A stretch of DNA of 64,000 nucleotides, from positions 14,599,408 through 14,663,407 of the forward strand of contig NC_058150.1 of assembly GCF_011075055.1 (NCBI RefSeq), written 5' to 3'. The notes beneath the pieces are model-generated. The model was not told the DNA's origin. It ran no database searches and saw only the letters and a program-made list of their open reading frames with translations. Origin of the DNA: Mangifera indica (lineage: Eukaryota > Streptophyta > Magnoliopsida > Sapindales > Anacardiaceae). A program made the translations under genes and the position numbers. Shown here piece after piece: positions 12,559-22,830 of the stretch (positions within the stretch are counted from its first letter, which is position 1; every line of letters starts with the position of its first letter).

Positions 12559-13630
12559 AAGCATGACGGGAATTCAATCTTTCTCTGATATTTTGCATTA
12601 TATATCAACTTGTAAATATTTCTTTTTTTTAATAGTATGTAAATTTAATATATTTATTTTGTATTTATTGGTTAAGATGTATTGAGTTTTAGTGATATGC
12701 ATGGGTTGATTTATTTAGGAAGTTTCGGGTATTTAATATTGCATATTTTGATTGATATATTGATGTGGCTGGAGTTTGGGTTGATGGATAAATATATATA
12801 TTGGAGTGCAGTTTCTTTGAATTTGGTATATACAGGTTGGGAAATATTGAAATTACAGAGGAGATGCTGTCGAAATTTTTAAGTAACACTGTTAATGATT
12901 GCCTAAATGATTATACTAATTTGCTAAATTTGTAATCTACGCTGACAATTACAAAAACAGAATTTGCAATTGTATTACAGCCTGCGAATAACAAAAACAA
13001 AAAGTAATATTATTTGCAATAGAATTACTGATAGTTATTTTTAAGTAACACTATTATTTTTTAATTATTAAAATTATTAGTTACTCTTCCATTTTAAACA
13101 AACACAAACGTTTTGGGAACTCAAAGTATAAAGCTTCAAGAAGGAAGAAAAAAAGCTAGTCATAAATTTCGAAAATGAAAACATTATAAGTTTCTTTGTT
13201 TACACATGAAATGCTAATAAAGCAAGAAGGAAGACCGGGTGAGACAGTTTGTCGTGGTAACAAATAATGAACAATGAATCATGTTTCCATTAAGAAAAAA
13301 TTATGAAATTTATCACATCGTGCACAAATGATTATGTTCAGAAAACTGAAACAAGATAAAGCCATTTCCAGACATCAACAGGAAGAAAAAAATGAAAACT
13401 TGGCTTTCCATAGTAAAAGCCACAACAGAACATTACAAGTATATATATACAATTTAAGATATTTCAAACAATGCATTAATACCCAAAACTTATTTTTTGA
13501 ACTAAAAGATCAAACATAAAGTCCAAGTTACAATCAAGTTCTCCCTACTTGAACTTAAAACTTTTAGGACCCTATCATTAAAATTTTCTGTTTGAATAGA
13601 CAGTTTCCTCTAAAAGATGAAGTCTGTATT
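12559..13630. other. MULE-1 interior, 3' region of the Ulp1-like gene
   Basis: Downstream of the Ulp1 stop codon (12556-12558). No further gene recognised; short frames at 12682-12889 on both strands look like chance. Confidence 0.5.
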
Positions 13631-14360
13631 TTAACTGAGCTTGAGAAAATTCAAATCACAGGTCTAGGAGGCATTATTGGGTGGGAACATCTCCTAATGA
13701 TCTAATAGTATCATCATCCACACTCTTCATCTAATCTCATAACTAAAGTCTCAGGGCATAACCACACAATAAAGACAAGTTCGTATGAAATTATCAAACA
13801 GAAAATTTTACTTTGCCAATCCAGTAAATCAATAACAATATTATCTGCCTGCTCATCTGATGGTTGAAACTTCTGCAAGTCTTGTGGCGTTGCAACCTCA
13901 CAAATACTAGCAAGTAGCAACCCTTTTATCCACACTATCAAACAGCTCCCATTCTTTAACAAAGAAAGGATCTATCAAAGCAATTGCTGTAAATTCACAA
14001 ACCAAAAATAACCAAAAAAAAAAACAACTTCAAAACTTGCCACTACACTCCGGAAAATGTAGCAGACACCAACTAAGTGGTTAAAGTGTCAATAAATCAT
14101 TAAAAACAACACTTTAATTGACTAATAACATCTACAACAAAACTTTACTTGAACACTTTCACATAGAACAAAATTTTACTTGACAAACCTCTTAAAAAAC
14201 AAGACTTTACTTGAGTAATATTATTTAAAAAAAAAACTATACTTGGCGAATCCTTTGCGAGTTGATGATTCTGAGACAGGAAAACAAAAGTGTTCCATCC
14301 TCTCTCAACAGAAGCAGTCAGAACTTGTTGGTTCTCTGTCCATATCCATACTAGAGACTA
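13630..14360 (-). pseudogene. Unassigned coding-like fragment inside MULE-1 (possible captured host sequence)
   Basis: On the minus strand, between the two convergent element genes, there are coding-like pieces that are not part of a MULE or Ulp1 protein. One reads LLASICEVATPQDLQKFQPS then DEQADNIVIDLLDWQ (about 13935-13810). A possible C-terminus in another frame reads SVDDDTIRSLGDVPTQ with a stop (near 13730-13680). Another block near 14350-14245 reads MDMDREPTSSDC and continues through a stop. Frames are interrupted. I do not recognise the protein. Capture of host gene pieces by MULEs is well known, so this could be a captured fragment, but a coincidental open frame is not excluded. Confidence 0.4.
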
Positions 14361-14591
14361 GAGATTTGTCTTAAACTGTAAATATCAAACAGCATTTGAA
14401 GAATTATTTTTATATTATTTATCGTTATAATATGTGAAATAATTAGTACACCCTTTGGCCGTAGATGATAGTGTTACTTTCACAAAACTTTGGGTGTAAA
14501 GAAAAAAAAAAAAAAACCCACACAACATATGAACAAATATATCATATACGCAAAGACAATTTAATATAGCAATGTTCAAAATTAAATGAAT

Positions 14592-17338
14592 TTATATTCT
14601 TTCTGAGAAACCTAAACCTGATGAAGATGTTGTAGCCTCCATTAAGGGATTTTTACAAACTAAACGCGTGTGCCCTTTCTGATGACATCTGCTACATTCA
14701 ATTTGACGTATTTCTTCTCCTTCTGACGGTCTTCTATTACGTTCTGAAGGACGACCAGAACATCGTTGTTGTATTTGTGGTGGATTAACAATATAGATAT
14801 CTTTAGGTTACACCCATTCGGAAGGATCTCCCAAAGGTTCAACAGTCTCCTGATAGACAACTTTCCAATATTCAGTTGAGTAATATTTATTTACCCAAGG
14901 ATAACAATTTGAGAGGTTTTGAAATCTGGCAATTGCTGCAACATGTGCGCATGCTATTTGTGAAAGCTGAAATTTTTTGCAGCTGCATTCTTTTGTTGCA
15001 AGATTCACGATAGTGATAGATCTACCACTGCTATACACTTCGTATCTATCGACGGTTATTGGTTTGACAATCATATTAGCTAATTTGTGAATATGATTGG
15101 CTAACTTTTCTTCAGCCCATGAAGTCAGAGGATGAGTGCAAGAATCTGAAAAATATTATAACATTTCAGAAATCATAAAAATACCGACATAGATGGTTTA
15201 TACAGATCATATTATGAATAGTAACAATTTAAGGAGATTTTTACCTGCCATATTGCGACGAGTATAAAACCATTTTTGTAATGTCGAACGTAGAAATTCA
15301 ATGAGCATAACCACTGGAAGTTTACATGCATGTTGTGCCAAAGTATTAAACGATTCAGCAATATTTGTGGTCATAATGTTATATCAAATGCCAGGAAAGT
15401 GAGCACGAGCCCACCGTGTGTAGTCAATCCCTTCCAAATAAGCAGCTGCAATGGGGTTTTCAGCTTTAATCATATGCAAAGCCTCCTCAAAATCCTCTGT
15501 TCGATAAGCCTTCGCCGCTCTCCAAAATAATCCCTCTATATGTTTTGTTTGCTTGTATCGAGCACACATATTTCCTTTTATATGATGGTTACACCAGCTA
15601 TAATGTGCATTAGGAAACACCTCTCTCACAGAACGAGTGATGGCATGGTGTCTATCTGAGATGATTGCTAGATTACTGAGATCGCCGATACATTTGTGTA
15701 ACGCTCAGAGAAACAAGGTCCAAGTCATTGTTTCCTCCCTTCCGCCAACTCCGAACACAATTGGATAAATTTGATTATTTTCATCCTTGCCCATAGCAAT
15801 AAAAAGTGTACCCCAATATTGACCTTTCAAAAATGCACCATCAATACAAATAACTGGATGACAATACTGACGGAATGCTCTGATAGAGCATCCTAAAGAT
15901 ATGAAAACAAATTGAAATCGATTGTCTGAGTCAGTTTCAATTTCTGTAATAGTACCAAGGTTTCGTTGTTGAAGATTATAACAAAATATGGGTAATAATC
16001 TAAATGACTCTTCCGATGAACCTCTAATTTCGTTCAATGCCCAATTCTTTGCACGCCAAGCTTATGCATACGATATATCAATTTGAAATCTATCTGTCAT
16101 ATCTGTTATAATTTCCTTTAGCCTATACACACGATCCCCAGCAGTAAATAAGTTCTGTAAGATTTTTCCCTTTTACCTGCTTGCCTGTGGTGAGGCCTTA
16201 TGATATCACGAGGACAAATATGTGTTCCTAATTTATGTAATACAAATATATCACTATTACTTAACTTAACCCCTCCCGCTTTCCATTTGCATTGTTGATG
16301 TAAACACTTTATATCTTATCTTTTCTTATTTGAGCTCGAGACTTTGAATTGATAGTCATTTTCGATTGCATCTCTATATAATGTATCTTTTAAAACTGCT
16401 TTAGATGCAAATTGGTCTTTCACTTTGAATTTGCCGCCTGATGGTGCAACAGTATGAACCGCAATTCCTTCATTTTCAACATTTCTATAGGGTTCTGGAC
16501 CACCAAAAAATGGATTGCGAGCAACTACACATTCAGGTGTTGTCACTAACGTATCAACCCCTGCATCATCAACAACATCATCACACATTTCCACATGATT
16601 ATCATCTTTATCAGTGTCATTATCACAACCGCAATATTCATCTTCTTCTTGAGGGTTAATATCATGCACAAGAGGTAAATCATCTGTTTGATAACAGCCT
16701 TCAGGTGTATCCTATATTGGTTTTGGGCCTCTTTCACCATATGCCAAGTCTTGAGAAAAAGGATTCCAACCAATATCACTCTTAATACCATCTGTATTTA
16801 TCCTGCTACATCCTGGTACACTTCCTACTATACTCTCTGGTACACTCTCTGGTACACTCTCTGGTACTGTATATATGTTATCCATGGAATGAACTTCGGT
16901 TGATGGATTCTGTTGAATCCCTTGATAAATCTCTTGATGAGTCTCTTAACCTTGATGAATCTCTTGATGAGTCTGTTGACCTGGTTGTGAATGTTGCTGG
17001 TAATTATGTTGAAATTTATTTTGCTGTAAAACCACTTCAAGAAAAAAAGGAGACTTTTTACGAGATTTACATAACTGCATCATCATTCGGATATCATAAT
17101 CATCTTTCAATAAATAAGGTGAATCGCTAAACTCTGTTGGACTTGGCATATAAATTTTAATTTTATTAAAACATTGATTGATACCTAAACGAAAACATAC
17201 TCCTTCCTTGAATCCTTTGTAATTGATTTTTCTATTAGCCGAAAACAACTTCTGAAATCCACCAATATATTTGAGGTTATTACTTTCATCGTTGCGCCAT
17301 TTTCCTCCGAATCCTAGCATAAACATCACTCCTACCAT
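14592..17338 (-). pseudogene. MURA-type Mutator transposase of MULE-1 (broken)
   Basis: Reads on the minus strand from about 17338 to the stop at 14592. Order: N-terminal PB1-like region (FGGKWRNDESNNLKYIGG), acidic linker with CVVARNPFFGG, MuDR-type N-terminal domain (KFKVKDQFASKAVLKDTLY, then LHQQCKWKAGG, HHRQAG), MULE DDE core with first Asp in PVICIDGAFLKGQYWG and second Asp in NLAIISDRH, the WARAHFP and NIAESFN blocks, then, after an intron (donor after 15245, acceptor before 15145), a SWIM finger (CSCKKFQLSQIACAHV) and an intact CCHC knuckle (CSRCHQKGHTRLVC). It would cut and join element ends. Breaks: TAA 16316-16318, a frameshift near 16160-16170, TAA near 16063, TGA 15705-15707, TGA 15384-15386, TAA 14808-14810. 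It converges on the Ulp1-like gene. Confidence 0.85.
16800..16985. repeat. Short tandem duplications in the transposase linker
   Basis: Two micro-arrays: about four copies of a 12-bp unit (tctctggtacac) at about 16827-16866, and repeats of a 15-21 bp unit (aatctcttgatgagtctctt) at about 16921-16980. They fall in the low-complexity linker of the MULE-1 transposase and expand Q/H/R-rich residues. Confidence 0.7.
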
Positions 17339-17639
17339 TCTTTCTGATGTATGGATTCAAGAACAAAAAAGTGAGATTGAAGTTATAACGCAGCTTTGAA
17401 ATATTAAAACTAAGTGAAGAAGCAAAGAAATCTCTGTAAAATAACAATAGTTTCTTGCTGGAGGAAGTAAATCATCATAGTTTTATTATTATTATTGCAA
17501 TAAATACTTTCAGCTGCCGCAAATCTACCCTAACTAAATATTAATGAAGAATTAAATTCTCTTCTTATTAAAAATAATTGTTAACTTCTTTTAAAATTTT
17601 CTTAATAAAGGTTTTCATTAAAGAAGACGATAAGTTGTG

Positions 17640-18190
17640 CATGCATGCACCCTTTTAGCAAATTCCCGCACCCTTTTAGCAAATTCCCGCACCCTTTCGG
17701 CAATTCCCGCACCCTTTCAAAAATTTTCATACCTTTTCAGCAAATTTCCGCACCATTTCGGTAATTCCCGCATCCTTTCAGAAACTATCGCACCCTTTCA
17801 GAAATTGTCATACCCTTTCAGCAAATTTCTGCACCCTTTCGACAATTCCCGCACTCTTTCGGCACTTGCCGCACCCTTTCAGAAATTTCCATACCCTTTC
17901 AGCAAATTCCCGCACCTTTTCGACAATTCTCGCACCCTTTCAGAAACTCCCGCACCCTTTCAGTAAGTCCTGCACCCTTTTAGCAATTGTCGCACCCTTT
18001 CAGAAACTACCGCACCCTTTCAGTAAGTCCCGCACCCTTTCAGAAATGGTCGTACCCTGTAAGCAATTGCTGCACCATTATTTGCAGGAATTGTTGAACG
18101 GGTGCGGGAATTGCTGAAAGGGTGCGGGAATCGATGAAGGGGTGCGACAATTGGTGAAGGGGTGCGACAATTTATTGGAAGGGTGCGGGT
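17640..18190. repeat. GCACCC minisatellite upstream of the MULE-1 transposase
   Basis: More than 20 units of about 20-21 bp (consensus cgcaccctttcagaaattcc) run in one orientation from 17640 to about 18075. The motif then switches strand (gggtgcgggaattgctgaaa) from about 18090 into the inner right TIR. The switch creates a potential hairpin near 18080. The array is where the promoter of the transposase gene would lie. Confidence 0.9.
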
Positions 18191-18784
18191 GTCGCGCGCG
18201 CCCGCACACACATCACCAAAGCTAGGCCGCCCGCCTGCACGCACCCGAACGCACGCACCCGCACCCCTTACCAAATCCACGCACCCCTTGCCAAATTCAC
18301 TGCAACCTGTTTTTGTAAAAAAAAATTTAATCTATTTTATAAAAATAGATTATATTATAAATATATATTATTTAATAGATTATTTTATAAAATAGATTAT
18401 TTTATAAATATCCAAATTCACTACAATTATTTTATAAAAATAAAATTTTTATATATTTTTCATTACAAATAATTTAAAGAGAAACTTATCATTTTTTATA
18501 TATCCATTATTTTTTATATATAAAAATAAATTATTTTTTAAATATTAATCCCTTTTTTAATTTATAAATTTTATTTATTTCAGATAATTTAATCTTAATC
18601 TAATATTAATGATTTTCGTTGTAGGAATCAATTAATCGGGGAAAGTCACGCGTTGAATTTGAAAAATTAGATCAGGGATATTTTTGGAATCAGAAAGATG
18701 ATTTGCTTAGAAAGGTAAAACAGAGTATTTGTTGCCGAAAAAGGTTTAGGCAGGAATCCGCTTGCCTATTTTAATTAATATCCC
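18130..18784 (-). repeat. MULE-1 right long terminal inverted repeat
   Basis: Inverted counterpart of 8139-8800; for example caaattcactgcaacctgtt at 18291-18310 pairs with the region near 8620-8640. The outer end is gcttgcctattttaattaat then atcc. Confidence 0.85.
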
Positions 18785-19126
18785 CTCTTTAGTAGTTACC
18801 ATAAAAGAACATTTGGTTAGGGGAGATAAAGATTATTCTAGTAATATTTTTTTATTACTTATATTATTTTTTTTGATTTATAAGTAATAAAAGATTATGA
18901 TAATATTCTATTACTAATGATAATATGAGAAGTGATATAAAATATAATCATATTACTAACTCTATTTTATATATTAAAAAGTTAATAAGGTAGTCTTGAT
19001 TTTATTATAATTATATTTTTATTTATTAAGTTTTTAGGACAAATATAATCTCATATTAAATTCATATAACAAGTAATATAAAAAGTATTTTATAATAATT
19101 ATAATTAAAATATTTAAGTAAAATAA

Positions 19127-19750
19127 TATAGGTCAAATGACAATTTTCTATCTAAGTTTTAGCTCAATTTCAAAAGTATAACAGTAACAGATGAAAAACT
19201 CAAATACTCACCCACCCCTAAACTTTCATTAATATTGTAGTTGAATATAAGGGCAAAACAGTTATTTAATAATATTATTAATAAATATATAATTTTATCT
19301 TATTTCTACCATAGGTTTTAAAATTTAACATTTTATCCCTATATCTCAACTTTGAAGAATGATTCCCCCTCTAAATCCCTAGGATTTTTCTTCACACCTT
19401 CCCTAACTTTGCTAAACGATGTTCGTTATCCTTCACTAGATGACAGAGTATTGTCTATTTTAGATGATGAAGTGTCATCATCAGAGGTTATCCTCTAGAA
19501 GATGATGTTTTCGTTCATCATAAGGCCTCCATTCATTGAAAGAAGTGGTCAAATTTCAAGATTGGTATTTTAGGGAAAAAAGTGAATTTGTTAAAATTTA
19601 ATTGTGAGGAAAAATTATTATTTTTCTAAATTAAGGAGAAAAATAAGATATAATTTTAATTATTTTAATATTACTAAGAAAATAACGATTTATCCCTTAA
19701 TCCTAACCGAAAATTCGTGAATATATTCTATCAGACTAAAACTTAAATTA
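19127..19750. mobile_element. Degenerate relative of the ggccaaacgac foldback family
   Basis: The left end ggtcaaatgacaattttcta resembles the family terminus. Inside are the family's typical phrases: ccctaaactttc, tctcaactttgaagaatg and ccctaggatttttcttc. The right end is diverged and no target duplication was identified. It lies upstream of the F-box gene promoter. Confidence 0.45.
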
Positions 19751-20046
19751 ATATTTAGTTTTTTATTTATAGTAAGAATATATTTATCATTTTACTAAAA
19801 CTAAAAAATAATTCTTTGATAAAAAATATATTAATATTATTTTATTATTTTTAATTAAATATTATAATTATTTATATACCATTATCTTTTAAATAATTTT
19901 TTAATTTTAATAATAAAATATTTAATAAACAAGACACACTTTAAATTTAATAAAAAAATCCTAAACCGCACCCAACCGAATGCTGATTCAAGCCCCAACT
20001 ACAGGTTATGCTCATGGTCTCTCTCTCCCCTTCTCTCTATTGGTTC

Positions 20047-20054
20047 TATATAAA
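20047..20054 (+). promoter_or_regulatory. Probable TATA box of the kelch F-box gene
   Basis: TATATAAA about 146 bp before the start codon, followed by a pyrimidine-rich leader (ctctctccccttctctct lies just upstream at about 20021-20038). A plausible core promoter for a short 5' UTR. Confidence 0.55.
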
Positions 20055-20199
20055 TGTCTTCACATGTTCACAGCGTCCCTCGCCCTTCTGAAACACTCTC
20101 AATTCATGATTCTCTTTAAATCTCACTAACAATTTAACCACCAGTCCACCCTTTTTCTCTTCTCAATTTCTTTCAATATAGATACATATTTTCTTCAAA

Positions 20200-21612
20200 A
20201 TGCTAGAACTTGCACAAAGGAACTTAATTCCAAGCCTCCCAGATGAGCTTGCCATGGAATGTTTAATAAGAGTCCCTTACAAATTCCATTCCGATATGAA
20301 ATCAGTTTGCCATACTTGGCAAAACTTGCTCTCTAGTCGTTCATTTTATCAACAAAGAATCAAATCCGGCACTGCTGAACAACTTGTCTGCCAAATCCAG
20401 CCTCTCCCTTCTCCAGCTCCACCCTCACAGCAGGAAAAAGAAGATTCAACTCTTGTTGTTTCTGAGTTTCCAAGAGTCGGAAACGTCAAGAAAGAAGATG
20501 AAGACCAACAACAAGACCACCACCACCACCACCACCACCAACAACAACAACAAATACAAGAAATTAGCAACACCCCACTTCAATATGGGCTCAGTATCTA
20601 CAACTGCAACAATCAAACCTGGCAAAGGATCAGACCAAACATTGGTTCAGGTAATAATAAAACATGGGGAGTTCCAATGTTTTGTCAGTGTATATCACTT
20701 CAATCTTGTGGAAAGTTGTTGCTTTTAGGTGGTTGGGACCCTACCACACTTGAACCAGTTCCTGATGTGTATGTTCTTGACATGGTTAAAGGCCCCAGCT
20801 GGAGGCGTGCGGCCCCTATGTTAGTTGCGCGTTCTTTCTTTGCATGTGCAGTGGTTGGAGGGAGTCAAGTTTATGTGGCGGGAGGGCATGACAATCAGAA
20901 GAATGCTTTGAAATCGGCAGAAGTTTATGATGTTAAGGCTGATGAGTGGAGGATGTTGCCTGAGATGGAAGAAGAGAGAGATGAATGTCAAGGGATGTGT
21001 TGGGATGGTGATGATAGGTTTTGGGTTGTGAGTGGTTATGGCACTGAAAGTCAAGGGAGTTTCAGGAATGATGCTGAGTGTTATGATCCTGCAACTGGGA
21101 TTTGGTCTAAAGTTGACGGAGTTTGGCCATTTCCTAGTATTAGCCCCAGAGGCACCACAACTCCAATTACTTCTAATAATAGTACCAGTCTAAAGCAATG
21201 TCAGTGGCTGTGGTTCTTGTCAAAAGAGCAACAAATATTGCAGCAACAACAACATGGAGGGGTAAATTCGATTGCAAAAGAGTGTGAAGCTAAGGAGAAG
21301 AAACGGAAAATGGTGAGTTCAATTGTTGGACTTCCCAATACTATTACTGGGACATCTCCGTGTATAAGTGTGACAGGACTTGGAGATTGTGCCATAGTTA
21401 ATAATAGTTGTCAGCAGAAGGTGTTTGTGATGACTGGAAATGGAAGTAGAGGATCATCATCATCAACTGAATCAACATGCAGTGAATGCGAAGGAGAAGG
21501 GGCTTTCATAGTGGAAAGAGATAATAAGAATGGTAACACAAAGTGGACTCATGTGCACATGCCTGCTGACTTTTCTGGCTTCCCATACTCTGCCTCTCAC
21601 ATCCTTATCTAA
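20200..21612 (+). CDS. SKIP20: Kelch-repeat F-box protein, SKIP20/KMD-like
   Basis: A single 470-codon exon. Residues about 9-52 are an F-box (LIPSLPDELAMECLIRVPYK, then SVCHTWQNLLSSRSFYQ) that would bind SKP1 in an SCF ubiquitin ligase. Residues about 125-310 hold kelch repeats (LLLLGGWDP, ARSFFACAVVGGSQVYVAGG, NALKSAEVYDVKADEWRMLP, VVSGYGTE) that bind substrate. The match to Arabidopsis SKIP20 (KMD4) is strong: LPDELAMECLIRVPYKFHS near the N-terminus and WPFPSISPRG after the kelch region. KMD proteins promote degradation of type-B ARR cytokinin regulators, and related kelch F-box proteins target phenylalanine ammonia-lyase; which substrate applies here is inference. Oddities: a seven-His, five-Gln tract (residues 107-118) lies in a charged linker between F-box and kelch, and there is a Ser/Thr-rich insertion near residue 420. 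Intronless, as is usual for this group. Confidence 0.93.
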   Translation: MLELAQRNLIPSLPDELAMECLIRVPYKFHSDMKSVCHTWQNLLSSRSFYQQRIKSGTAEQLVCQIQPLPSPAPPSQQEKEDSTLVVSEFPRVGNVKKEDEDQQQDHHHHHHHQQQQQIQEISNTPLQYGLSIYNCNNQTWQRIRPNIGSGNNKTWGVPMFCQCISLQSCGKLLLLGGWDPTTLEPVPDVYVLDMVKGPSWRRAAPMLVARSFFACAVVGGSQVYVAGGHDNQKNALKSAEVYDVKADEWRMLPEMEEERDECQGMCWDGDDRFWVVSGYGTESQGSFRNDAECYDPATGIWSKVDGVWPFPSISPRGTTTPITSNNSTSLKQCQWLWFLSKEQQILQQQQHGGVNSIAKECEAKEKKRKMVSSIVGLPNTITGTSPCISVTGLGDCAIVNNSCQQKVFVMTGNGSRGSSSSTESTCSECEGEGAFIVERDNKNGNTKWTHVHMPADFSGFPYSASHILI

Positions 21613-22830
21613 GAAAGAAACTTGAGGTTTTTTGTCTTGTTCTTATCACCATGAATTAAGTTAGATTGAGAGAGAGTTAAGTTAGACTAGCTGTTAAATG
21701 TAACATATGGGTGTTTTCATTAGAGATGAGATGTATTATGGGTTAAAGTTTTGTGCTTTTTGGGTACTGAGGTATAATAGATGGAGATGGGGCCTCTATC
21801 GGCACTTTTTCTTATCAATTATTGAGCCAGGTAGTTGACCGTTGTCAGTTTGGTGATCTATAATTATCTATTAGAATGAGCTTACACAAATTCTGGGTCA
21901 AGCGGCCTTGTGCTAAACATCTTTAGTTTTGTGTAGAAAATAATCTTTTGGCCAAGAATAGTACCAACCTTTGATTGAGTTTGAGCTGGTTATCTTTTAA
22001 GTAGTTCAAGTGTTACATATATATAATAATAGTAATGGCATATTGCTATATAGCTAATAAACAAATAACATACATTCGTATGATGTGAATTAAACAAACC
22101 AAATTCAAATAAAAACCATCTCAAGCTCAATTCAAATATAAAACCTCAAGCTTGATTTCGAATTGACTCAAATGGTAAAACAATAACATTAGAAGAATAA
22201 GCACTCTAAAGAAAAAAAAAAAGTCAACTAAAAAAAAAGAATTACTAAAAATGAAAAACTCCAATGCAAGGTGTTGATAAGCCTTCAAAATTGAACTAAG
22301 ATATCAAGTTAGCTCGAATCCACCCTATTATCTATTTATCTACTCAATGGGTTTGATTGAACAATATGGGTTGAAGCTAAGACTAAAGTATGTAAAACTA
22401 GCTATCAACTTGTTTGCTTATTTAAGAATAAAGAACTGATTATATAACATTTATACAAGAGAAAGTCTTCTGTGCATTCTAAAAGTCGTGAAGCACCGGT
22501 TGAAAGGCATTTTATGCATTACAATAATTTTCTGTACATCCTATCATAGTATAACCCAACAATGAAGCACAAACTTTTCTCGATAAACAAGTCTTAATGG
22601 GATGCTTTGCATTTATTTTACAACATGAATTTTTTTGGTGAGTTGTATGAACAACTTGGACGTAATTAAAAGAGAAAAGAATCATAATAAATATACTTTT
22701 CTGCACATGAATTCAGTAAATTCCAGGATGATCATCCGCATCGCAAGCCAACTGAATTGGATATACACCCACCATCATCACCAAGATGAGCAGTAAGACA
22801 TTACCCAGTACAAATTACAATGTCTTCCAC
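21613..22830. other. 3' flanks of the convergent F-box and ATG4 genes
   Basis: Contains the F-box gene 3' UTR (probably to about 21800) and the ATG4 3' UTR (below 22830). No other gene recognised. The stretch 22080-22320 is rich in tcaagctcaattcaaat phrases like those at 28050 and 30050, suggesting a decayed repeat. Confidence 0.5.

Larger units (their letters stand above)
8139..18784. mobile_element. MULE-1: Mutator-like element with transposase and DUF1985-Ulp1 gene
   Basis: Sequence beginning ggatattaattaaaataggc (8141) recurs inverted at 18783 and the two ends pair for roughly 650 bp with indels. The flanks carry ctctttag at 8131-8138 and 18785-18792, an 8-bp match whose neighbouring base differs (g/c), so an original 9-bp duplication with one change is likely. 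Inside are a + strand Ulp1-like gene (8975-12558), a minus-strand transposase (17338-14592), GCACCC minisatellites in both subterminal regions and an unassigned coding-like fragment between the genes. Both main genes have stops, so the copy is non-functional as read. The layout corresponds to Ulp1-bearing MULEs known from Arabidopsis (Kaonashi) and melon (CUMULE). Confidence 0.88.

Noticed and set aside
17640..18190. CRISPR-like array of about 21-bp units
   Set aside because: Units are directly adjacent with no unique spacers, vary in sequence and lie inside a plant transposon; it is a minisatellite.
8139..18784. MULE-1 ends as retrotransposon LTRs
   Set aside because: The long repeats are inverted, not direct, and there is no primer binding site or polypurine tract.
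20349..20573. Minus-strand frame with a tryptophan run
   Set aside because: Antisense of the His-codon repeat in the F-box gene.
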